The position numbers and the translations under genes are program-made. Positions 1 through 4,527 of a DNA stretch of 5,409 bases are shown here, piece by piece (position 1 is the first letter of the stretch; the number at the start of each line of letters is the position of its first letter). A model generated the notes under the pieces. It was not told where the DNA came from. It did not search any database and worked only from the letters and a program-made list of their open reading frames with translations. Source of the DNA: an uncultured Collinsella sp. (GTDB taxonomy: Bacteria > Actinomycetota > Coriobacteriia > Coriobacteriales > Coriobacteriaceae); the NCBI GenBank assembly GCA_902491415.1, contig CABUHP010000128.1, positions 1 through 5,409 on the forward strand, written 5' to 3'.

Positions 1-10
1 GGCCCGAAAG

Positions 11-22
11 AAAGGTAGGAGG
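11..22 (+). promoter_or_regulatory. Ribosome binding region of arcA, with two possible Shine-Dalgarno cores
   Basis: A perfect AGGAGG (17-22) sits only 2 nt before the arcA ATG at 25, which is closer than the usual 5-9 nt. A second purine core, AAAGG at 11-15, lies 9 nt before the ATG, and the arcB start uses a similar AAAGGA. The start at 25 is supported by the conserved N-terminus of the protein, so either core or both may pair with 16S rRNA. Any promoter lies upstream of the window. Confidence 0.6.
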
Positions 23-24
23 CC

Positions 25-1266
25 ATGACGAAAGGTCTGCACGTGCCTTCCGAGATCGGCAAGCTCAGGAAGGTCTGCCTGCACCGTCCCGGCGACGAGC
101 TCCTCAACCTGCCGCCCGACGAGCTCGAGCGGCTCCTGTTCGACGACGTCCCGTTCCTGGAGGTCGCGCAGCAGGAGCACGACAACTTCGCCCAGATCCT
201 GAGGGACCAGGGCGTGGAGGTCCTCTACCTCGAGAACCTCGTCGCCGAGGTGTTCGACCAGGTCCCCGGCGCCCGCGCCGAGTTCACCGACCAGTACATC
301 GCCGAGGCCGGCATCCGCGGCCAGCACATGCCGCAGATCGTCCGCGAGAAGCTGGACTCCATCGAGGACAACCTCGAGTTCGTCAAGAAGACCATGGCCG
401 GCATGACCAAGGCCGAGATCGACATGCCCCTCACGGCGTCCACGACCCTCGACTCCCTGGTCAACTCCGAGTCCGAGTCCGACCTGATCATCGACCCGAT
501 GCCCAACCTCTACTTCACCCGCGACCCGTTCGCGGTCGTCGGCGAGGGCGTCAACCTCAACCGCATGTACTCGGTCACCCGCAACCGCGAGACCCTGTAC
601 GGCAAGTACGTCTTCAAGTACCACCCCGACTACAAGGACGTCTCCCTGTACTTCCGCCGCGACTGCCAGTTCCACACCGAGGGCGGCGACGTGCTGAACA
701 TCAACGAGAAGACCCTCGCCGTCGGCATCTCCCAGCGCACCCAGGCCGCCGCTATCGACGTCATGGCCCAGAACATCTTCTGGAACTCCGACTCCAAGGT
801 CGAGCGCATCCTGGCCTTCGACATCCCGGTCTCGCGCGCCTTCATGCACCTCGACACGGTCTTCACCCAGATCGACGTCGATAAGTTCACGATCCACCCC
901 GCCATCATGGGCACCCTGCGCGTCTACGAGCTGACCGCCGGCAAGAACCCGGGCGACGTGAACATCCGCCTGATCGAGGACACCCTCGAGCACGTCCTGG
1001 AGGACGCCACCGGCGTCGACCAGGTCAAGCTGATCCCCTGCGGCGGCGGCGACCCGATCGCGGCCTCCCGCGAGCAGTGGAACGACGGCTCCAACACCCT
1101 GTGCGTCGAGCCCGGCAAGATCTGCGTCTACGCCCGCAACACCGTCACCAACGACGTGCTGTACAAGGAGGGCCTGGACCTTCTCGTCGTGCCCTCCGCC
1201 GAGCTCTCCCGCGGCCGCGGCGGCCCGCGCTGCATGAGCATGCCCTTCTGGCGCGAGGACCTCTAA
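25..1266 (+). CDS. arcA: Arginine deiminase (ADI pathway, step 1)
   Basis: This cytoplasmic enzyme hydrolyses L-arginine to L-citrulline and ammonia, the first step of the arginine deiminase pathway, which supplies energy and counters acid. The 413 residues match the family's usual length of about 405-420, and the N-terminus ([20 protein letters not shown]) is family-typical, supporting the ATG at 25. The guanidino-modifying hallmarks are all present: [10 protein letters not shown] at 161-170 with Asp167, HTEGGD at 217-222 with Glu219, ISQRT at 235-239 with Arg238, MHLDTVF at 274-280 with His275 and Asp277, and the C-terminal [10 protein letters not shown] with the nucleophile Cys403. These correspond to the family's Asp, Glu, His, Asp, Cys active-site set, so the enzyme is predicted active. 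It is followed 106 bp downstream by arcB. Its codons end almost entirely in C or G, more strictly than in arcB or arcD. I have little doubt about the assignment. Confidence 0.98.
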   Translation: MTKGLHVPSEIGKLRKVCLHRPGDELLNLPPDELERLLFDDVPFLEVAQQEHDNFAQILRDQGVEVLYLENLVAEVFDQVPGARAEFTDQYIAEAGIRGQHMPQIVREKLDSIEDNLEFVKKTMAGMTKAEIDMPLTASTTLDSLVNSESESDLIIDPMPNLYFTRDPFAVVGEGVNLNRMYSVTRNRETLYGKYVFKYHPDYKDVSLYFRRDCQFHTEGGDVLNINEKTLAVGISQRTQAAAIDVMAQNIFWNSDSKVERILAFDIPVSRAFMHLDTVFTQIDVDKFTIHPAIMGTLRVYELTAGKNPGDVNIRLIEDTLEHVLEDATGVDQVKLIPCGGGDPIAASREQWNDGSNTLCVEPGKICVYARNTVTNDVLYKEGLDLLVVPSAELSRGRGGPRCMSMPFWREDL

Positions 1267-1279
1267 GGTCTTTCCGTTT

Positions 1280-1308
1280 CCGGTGCGGTCCCCCTACAAC
1301 CGCACCGG
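1280..1308 (+). terminator. GC-rich hairpin after arcA, weak terminator or attenuator
   Basis: A perfect 10-bp inverted repeat, CCGGTGCGGT (1280-1289) and ACCGCACCGG (1299-1308), encloses a 9-nt C-rich loop starting 13 nt after the arcA stop codon. Only TTT follows before the sequence becomes GC-rich again, so it lacks a proper U-tract. It could be a leaky terminator that lowers arcB expression relative to arcA, or a 3'-end stabilising or processing hairpin. Read-through is likely because no strong promoter for arcB is visible. Confidence 0.5.
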
Positions 1309-1312
1309 TTTC

Positions 1313-1327
1313 GCCCGTCAAACGGGC
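1313..1327 (+). repeat. Small second hairpin in the arcA-arcB gap
   Basis: GCCCGT (1313-1318) and ACGGGC (1322-1327) form a perfect 6-bp stem with the 3-nt loop CAA, four bases after the larger 1280-1308 hairpin. Two stacked stems between the genes suggest a processed or attenuated intergenic RNA. An AT-rich segment, not a T-run, follows at once. Confidence 0.45.
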
Positions 1328-1330
1328 AAC

Positions 1331-1372
1331 ACTAATACTTACGTAATTCATTTTTTCGAAAGGAAACGAACC
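1331..1372 (+). promoter_or_regulatory. AT-rich arcB leader with Shine-Dalgarno and possible weak promoter
   Basis: This is an AT-rich island in otherwise GC-rich DNA. It contains the 8-bp palindrome TTACGTAA (1339-1346), a T6 run (1351-1356), and the Shine-Dalgarno AAAGGA (1359-1364) with 8 nt to the ATG at 1373. TAATAC at 1333-1338 is a poor -10 match with no convincing -35, so an independent arcB promoter is possible but unproven. The ribosome binding site is the solid part and decides the arcB start. Confidence 0.5.
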
Positions 1373-2368
1373 ATGGGTGTTAACCTCTCCGGCCGTAGCT
1401 TCCTCAAGCTCCTCGACCTCTCCACCGAGGAGATCGAGTACTTGCTCAAGCTTTCCAAGAACTTCAAGGACATGAAGCGCGCTGGCGTTCCGCACCGCTA
1501 TCTCGAGGGCAAGAACATCGTTCTGCTCTTCCAGAAGACCTCCACTCGTACCCGCTGCGCCTTCGAGGTCGGCGGCATGGATCTGGGCATGGGCGTCACC
1601 TACCTCGATCCCGGTTCGTCGCAGATGGGCAAGAAGGAGTCCATCGAGGACACCGCCCGCGTTCTCGGCCGCATGTATGACGGCATCGAGTTCCGTGGCT
1701 TTGCACAGGACGACGTCGAGGAGCTCGCTGCCAAGTCCGGCGTGCCCGTGTGGAACGGCCTGACCACCGAGTGGCACCCCACCCAGATGCTTGCCGACAT
1801 CCTGACCGTCCAGGAGAACTTCAACTACGACATCAAGGGCAAGACCCTCGTCTTCATGGGCGACTGCAAGAACAATGTCGCTCGCTCACTCATGGTTGTC
1901 TGCTCCAAGCTCGGCATGAACTTCGTGGCCTGCGGCCCCGAGGAGTGCATGCCCGCCGACGACGTCATCGAGGCCTGCAAGCCCATCGCCGAGGCCAACG
2001 GCTGCACCATCAAGCTGACCACCGACGTCAAGGACGGCGTCACCGGTGCCGACGTTATCTACACCGACGTGTGGGTCTCCATGGGCGAGCCCGACGAGGT
2101 CTGGGCCGAGCGCATCGCTCAGCTCACCCCGTATCGCGTTACCTCCGAGGTCATGGCTATGGCCAACCCGGGTGCCATCTTCCTGCACTGCCTGCCCAGC
2201 TTCCACGACACCAACACCACGATTGGCGCCGAGAAGTGCGAGCAGTTCGGCATCACCGAGCAGGAGGTCACCGACGAGGTCTTCGAGAGCCCCGCTTCCA
2301 AGGTCTTCGACGAGGCCGAGAACCGCATGCACACCATTAAGGCTGTCATGTACGCCACGCTCAAGTAA
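1373..2368 (+). CDS. arcB: Ornithine carbamoyltransferase, catabolic (ADI pathway, step 2)
   Basis: The enzyme converts citrulline and phosphate to ornithine and carbamoyl phosphate when run in the catabolic direction; the same family makes citrulline in arginine biosynthesis (argF/argI). I start it at 1373 rather than the in-frame ATG at 1283. The 1373 ATG has AAAGGA 8 nt upstream, and the resulting 331 residues match the usual length, whereas the earlier start would lie inside the intergenic hairpin. Carbamoyl-phosphate-binding STRTR is at 57-61, HPTQ at 135-138, [12 protein letters not shown] at 161-172, the ornithine-binding DVWVSMGE loop at 232-239, and HCLPSFHD with the key cysteine at 272-279. 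The catabolic role is inferred from its place between arcA and an arcD-type carrier; sequence alone does not separate catabolic from biosynthetic enzymes. The active form is expected to be a cytoplasmic trimer or a larger assembly of trimers. Confidence 0.96.
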   Translation: MGVNLSGRSFLKLLDLSTEEIEYLLKLSKNFKDMKRAGVPHRYLEGKNIVLLFQKTSTRTRCAFEVGGMDLGMGVTYLDPGSSQMGKKESIEDTARVLGRMYDGIEFRGFAQDDVEELAAKSGVPVWNGLTTEWHPTQMLADILTVQENFNYDIKGKTLVFMGDCKNNVARSLMVVCSKLGMNFVACGPEECMPADDVIEACKPIAEANGCTIKLTTDVKDGVTGADVIYTDVWVSMGEPDEVWAERIAQLTPYRVTSEVMAMANPGAIFLHCLPSFHDTNTTIGAEKCEQFGITEQEVTDEVFESPASKVFDEAENRMHTIKAVMYATLK

Positions 2369-2383
2369 GAGCATCTAGCATCT

Positions 2384-2424
2384 CGCTCGGGGTGTCTTGC
2401 TGCACACCCCGAGCGGCTTTGTCT
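2384..2424 (+). terminator. Rho-independent terminator after arcB
   Basis: A perfect 12-bp stem, CGCTCGGGGTGT (2384-2395) and ACACCCCGAGCG (2404-2415), has an 8-nt loop and is followed by GCTTTGTCT, a moderate U-rich tail. It begins 15 nt after the arcB stop. It should end many arcAB transcripts, leaving arcD to read-through or to its own promoter. Confidence 0.8.
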
Positions 2425-2506
2425 GGTAAATATCTCGCGTCGGGCGGTGGGCACGGCACGGAAGATCCGCTTCGCGCGAGAAAGTTAAATGATTTATGAA
2501 GGGGGG
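2425..2506 (+). promoter_or_regulatory. arcD leader: possible weak promoter, structured leader and Shine-Dalgarno
   Basis: Just after the arcB terminator, TGGTAAATA (2424-2432) resembles an extended -10 element, but I see no -35 at proper spacing. The leader contains CTCGCG (2434-2439) complementary to CGCGAG (2475-2480), and GCGG (2444-2447) complementary to CCGC (2467-2470), so a nested stem could form upstream of the ribosome binding site. GAAGGGGGG (2498-2506) is a strong purine-rich Shine-Dalgarno ending 9 nt before the ATG at 2516. The promoter call is weak; the ribosome binding site is well supported. Confidence 0.4.
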
Positions 2507-2515
2507 ATGAGAACC

Positions 2516-3994
2516 ATGACTGAGACCGCTAAGAAAAAGCGCGGTATGCCTTCATCGTTCACCATTCTTCTAGCTCTGCTGGCAATTGTTGCAGTGATTA
2601 CCGTTATCGTCTCCGGCACGTCCGGCGGCGCGGTTACCGCAGCCCGCCTGAGCGATTTCTGCACCGCCCCGATCCTGGGCTTCGCTGACGCTCTGCCCGT
2701 CTGCCTCTTCGTTATGATCCTGGGCGGCTTCCTCGGCATGATGACCGAGACCGGCGCCCTGGACAACGGCATCGCCGTTCTGGTGCAGAAGCTTAAGGGC
2801 AACGAGATTATGCTCATTCCCGTGCTGATGCTCATCTTCTCCCTCGGTGGTACCACCTATGGTATGTGCGAGGAGACCGTTCCCTTCTACGCCCTGCTCG
2901 CCGCTACCATGATGGCCGCTGGCTTCGACCCCATGGTCGGTGCCGCTACCGTCCTGCTCGGCGCTGGCTGCGGCTGCCTGGGCTCCACGGTTAACCCGTT
3001 CGCCGTCGGCGCTGCCGTCGACGCTCTGACCGGCGTTGGCATTGAGGTCAACCAGTCCATCATCATCGGCCTCGGTGCCGTCCTGTGGATTGTCACTACC
3101 GCTATGTCCATCTTCTTCGTGATGAACTATGCCAAGAAGGTCAAGGCTGACAAGGGTTCCACCATCCTGTCGATGCAGGAGCTCAAGGACGCCGAAGAGG
3201 CTCACGGCAAGGCTGCTTCCGAGGTCCACAAGGAGGTCAAGCTCACCGGTCGTCAGAAGGGTGTTCTGATCGCCTTCGCCTTCACCTTCGTCGTCATGAT
3301 CGTCGGCTTCATTCCGCTGGCCGACCTCAACGAGGGCGTCGCTAACTTCTTCGACGCTGGCGCTGTCTACGACGCCGACGGTAACGCCGTCGTCCAGGGC
3401 TGGTCTGCCCTGATCACCGGCCTGCCCATTGGCCAGTGGTACTTCGACGAGCCTTCCACCTGGTTCTTCCTCATGGCCGTCCTGATCGGTATCATCGGTG
3501 GCCTGTCCGAGAAGCAGATCGTTAACACCTTCATCACCGGCGCTGCCGACATGATGTCCGTTGTTCTCGTCATCGCCCTCGCCCGTGGTATCTCCGTCCT
3601 CATGGCTAACACCGGCCTCGACGTCTTCGTCCTCGACGCTGCCGCCAATGCCCTGGCTGGCCTGTCCGGCGTGATCTTCGCTCCCATGAGCTTCCTGGTC
3701 TACTTCGGCCTGTCCTTCCTGATCCCCTCGACCTCCGGTATGGCCACCGTTTCCATGCCCATCATGGGACCGCTGGCTGTTAAGCTCGGCTTCTCGCCCG
3801 AGGTCATGGTCATGATCTTCTCCGCCGCCATCGGTGTCGTGAACCTGTTCACCCCGACCTCCGGCGCCATCATGGGCGGTCTCGCCCTGGCCAAGATCGA
3901 GTGGACGACCTGGCTCAAGTTTGCCCTTAAGCTCATCGTCGCGCTCTCCGTCGTCTGCGCCATCATCCTGACCGTCGCCTGCGTGTTGCTCTAA
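2516..3994 (+). CDS. arcD: YfcC/DcuC-superfamily carrier, probable arginine/ornithine antiporter
   Basis: This integral cytoplasmic-membrane carrier probably exchanges external arginine for ornithine made by ArcB. Three in-frame ATGs exist (2489, 2507, 2516). I choose 2516 because the GGGGGG Shine-Dalgarno lies 9 nt before it and because the protein then starts with a short basic tail (KKKRG) and a first membrane helix at about 15-34. The result is 492 residues, about normal for YfcC proteins. Family motifs are GGTTYGMCEETVPFY (111-125), GCGCLGSTVNPFA (151-163), IPSTSGMATVSMPIMGPLA (403-421) and NLFTPTSGAIMGG (443-455), appearing in two halves as expected for a duplicated transporter fold. 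I count roughly 12 hydrophobic segments. A long charged cytoplasmic-type loop spans about 204-248. Family membership is clear. The substrate is inferred from the ADI context and from streptococcal ArcD proteins of this type; other YfcC members may carry different basic amino acids or peptides. Confidence 0.88.
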   Translation: MTETAKKKRGMPSSFTILLALLAIVAVITVIVSGTSGGAVTAARLSDFCTAPILGFADALPVCLFVMILGGFLGMMTETGALDNGIAVLVQKLKGNEIMLIPVLMLIFSLGGTTYGMCEETVPFYALLAATMMAAGFDPMVGAATVLLGAGCGCLGSTVNPFAVGAAVDALTGVGIEVNQSIIIGLGAVLWIVTTAMSIFFVMNYAKKVKADKGSTILSMQELKDAEEAHGKAASEVHKEVKLTGRQKGVLIAFAFTFVVMIVGFIPLADLNEGVANFFDAGAVYDADGNAVVQGWSALITGLPIGQWYFDEPSTWFFLMAVLIGIIGGLSEKQIVNTFITGAADMMSVVLVIALARGISVLMANTGLDVFVLDAAANALAGLSGVIFAPMSFLVYFGLSFLIPSTSGMATVSMPIMGPLAVKLGFSPEVMVMIFSAAIGVVNLFTPTSGAIMGGLALAKIEWTTWLKFALKLIVALSVVCAIILTVACVLL

Positions 3995-4080
3995 GTACCC
4001 AACGGGTACCCCACGGAAACCTTGACGATCCTGTAGAGGATCACCTGGTCATCGTCTGTCCGGTGGGGTCAACCCACCGG
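3995..4080 (+). other. Structured arcD 3' untranslated region with competing stems
   Basis: Directly after the arcD stop, GTACCC/GGGTAC (3995-4000 with 4004-4009, loop AAC) forms a hairpin. ACCCCAC (4008-4014) can pair with GTGGGGT (4063-4069), enclosing a region where GACGAT (4024-4029) pairs with ATCGTC (4051-4056) or, alternatively, GATCCT (4027-4032) pairs with AGGATC (4037-4042). CCGGTGGG (4060-4067) also pairs perfectly with CCCACCGG (4073-4080, loop GTCAA). The last stem and the long-range stem share bases and exclude each other. No open reading frame of note is present. It may stabilise the arcD end or yield a small RNA; I recognise no named RNA family. Confidence 0.5.
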
Positions 4081-4096
4081 TAGACTCCTACCTTTA

Positions 4097-4138
4097 GCCC
4101 CCTCCCGTTCCGTGCGCGGGAGGGGGCGCTCTTGTGTT
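4097..4138 (+). terminator. Rho-independent terminator of the arc locus
   Basis: A perfect 11-bp stem, GCCCCCTCCCG (4097-4107) and CGGGAGGGGGC (4117-4127), has a 9-nt loop and is followed by the T-rich GCTCTTGTGTT (4128-4138). It lies about 100 nt after the arcD stop and is the likely main transcription end for the arc locus. Confidence 0.85.
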
Positions 4139-4162
4139 GCGCGGTTCTACGAACCGCGCAAC
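4136..4162. repeat. Perfect 12-bp inverted repeat with 3-nt loop
   Basis: GTTGCGCGGTTC (4136-4147) and GAACCGCGCAAC (4151-4162) flank the loop TAC. It overlaps the T-rich tail of the preceding terminator by three bases and has no T-tract of its own. It could be an additional RNA hairpin, a protein-binding palindrome, or a palindromic repeat unit next to the larger palindromes downstream. Confidence 0.75.
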
Positions 4163-4175
4163 CAGTTGACGCTGC

Positions 4176-4275
4176 GCGCCGCCCAGAACGACAATTTGTC
4201 ATTCAAAAGGCAAGGCATGACCAAAAGGTCTATGCCTTGCCTTTTTCATGCCAACTTGTACGTTCTGGGCGGCGC
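4176..4275. repeat. 100-bp nested palindrome, MITE- or REP-like candidate
   Basis: The terminal arms GCGCCGCCCAGAACG (4176-4190) and its exact complement (4261-4275) are 15 bp each. The pairing continues with ACAA (4191-4194) to TTGT (4256-4259) after one bulged A at 4260. A short unpaired segment separates this from an inner 14-bp stem (4205-4218 with 4232-4245), a bulged T at 4231, and a 4-bp GACC/GGTC stem closed by AAAA. Terminal inverted repeats around a short AT-richer core, with no coding capacity, resemble a miniature inverted-repeat element, though I see no clear target-site duplication. It could instead be a large transcription-termination structure. Only a genome search for other copies would settle this. 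Confidence 0.6.
4205..4246. terminator. Bidirectional terminator-like core hairpin
   Basis: The inner stem AAAAGGCAAGGCAT (4205-4218) pairs with its exact complement (4232-4245), extended past a bulged T by GACC (4219-4222) and GGTC (4227-4230) around an AAAA loop. TTTTT (4242-4246) ends the right arm, and the AAAA opening the left arm gives a T-run on the other strand, so it could stop transcription in both directions. It is a second barrier between the arc locus and the gene at 4528. Confidence 0.65.
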
Positions 4276-4351
4276 TCGCTGACTTATGCTCAACCTGCGA
4301 CGTTTCCATTATTGATGCAAAGGGGTCAGGTTAGTTTGCGCCAAAAAGGGG
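4276..4351. other. Gene-free spacer between the two large palindromes
   Basis: I see no gene here. AACCTG (4292-4297) is complementary to CAGGTT (4327-4332), and the purine-rich stretch at 4319-4333 contains GGGGTCAGG. GCCAAA (4340-4345) could also pair with TTTGGC (4375-4380) inside the next palindrome. This may be part of the same repeat element as 4352-4420, but that is a guess. Confidence 0.35.
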
Positions 4352-4420
4352 AAGTTGCGGTGGAATAGTTCCTGTTTGGCCGTCATGAGGGGTTAAACAG
4401 GAACTATTCCACCGCAACTT
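4352..4420. repeat. Perfect 26-bp inverted repeat with 17-nt loop
   Basis: The 26 bases at 4352-4377, starting AAGTTGCGGTGG, are exactly reverse-complementary to 4395-4420, which end CCACCGCAACTT. The loop is 17 nt (4378-4394). The perfection of the arms is far beyond chance. No T-tract follows, so it is not a standard terminator. It lies 62 bp upstream of the -10 box of the next gene and could be a palindromic repeat mobilised in trans, a MITE remnant, or a long RNA hairpin suitable for RNase III. I find no transposase in the window. Confidence 0.85.
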
Positions 4421-4482
4421 ATCGATGACGTGTTTGGTTGATGCCCGTTGGCTGCTTGGGTGTTGGGAAGGGTCTGCTCCGT

Positions 4483-4488
4483 TATAAT
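4483..4488 (+). promoter_or_regulatory. Consensus -10 box (TATAAT) for the DUF1846 gene
   Basis: A perfect TATAAT lies 39 nt before the ATG at 4528, with likely transcription starts around A4494-A4497. No good TTGACA-like -35 lies at 16-18 bp; TTGGGA at 4463-4468 is only 14 bp away and TTGGGT at 4456-4461 is 21 bp away. The promoter may therefore need an activator or be moderately weak. Its position after several terminator-like structures supports a separate transcription unit. Confidence 0.65.
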
Positions 4489-4516
4489 CGCCTAGAACAT
4501 TAAATGGAAACGGGAC

Positions 4517-4521
4517 GGGAG
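4517..4521 (+). promoter_or_regulatory. Shine-Dalgarno of the DUF1846 gene
   Basis: GGGAG ends 6 nt before the ATG at 4528, and a second GGGA lies at 4512-4515. This supports the chosen start, which also begins at the family's conserved N-terminus. Confidence 0.6.
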
Positions 4522-4527
4522 CCATAC

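Noticed and set aside
1335..1352. Possible ArgR (ARG box) operator before arcB
   Set aside because: Only the right half-site ATTCA matches; the left half has essentially no consensus bases.
1283..1372. Upstream in-frame ATG extending arcB by 30 residues
   Set aside because: It lies inside the 1280-1308 hairpin, lacks a ribosome binding site, and the added residues are not part of the family. The ATG at 1373 has a good Shine-Dalgarno and gives the normal length.
1145..1777. Minus-strand open frame of 210 codons over the arcA end and arcB start
   Set aside because: It runs through two well-identified genes and their intergenic hairpins and has low-complexity Arg/Gly-rich sequence at one end. 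It is an artefact of high GC3.
3995..4062. Protein-like minus-strand reading (including QVILYRIVKVSVGYP) downstream of arcD
   Set aside because: The open stretch is under 30 codons, follows an in-frame stop, lacks a start with ribosome binding site, and overlaps RNA stems. Likely coincidence.
4132..4368. Small + strand open frame of 78 codons across the palindrome island
   Set aside because: It translates the hairpin arms and loops, has no good ribosome binding site, and the protein resembles nothing I recognise.
4331..4525. Minus-strand open frame of 64 codons covering the 26-bp inverted repeat
   Set aside because: Most of it is the palindrome itself and the promoter of the next gene, with no supporting start signal.
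3995..4527. CRISPR array or tandem repeat in the intergenic region
   Set aside because: The repeats are inverted and differ from one another; no direct repeats with regular spacers are present.
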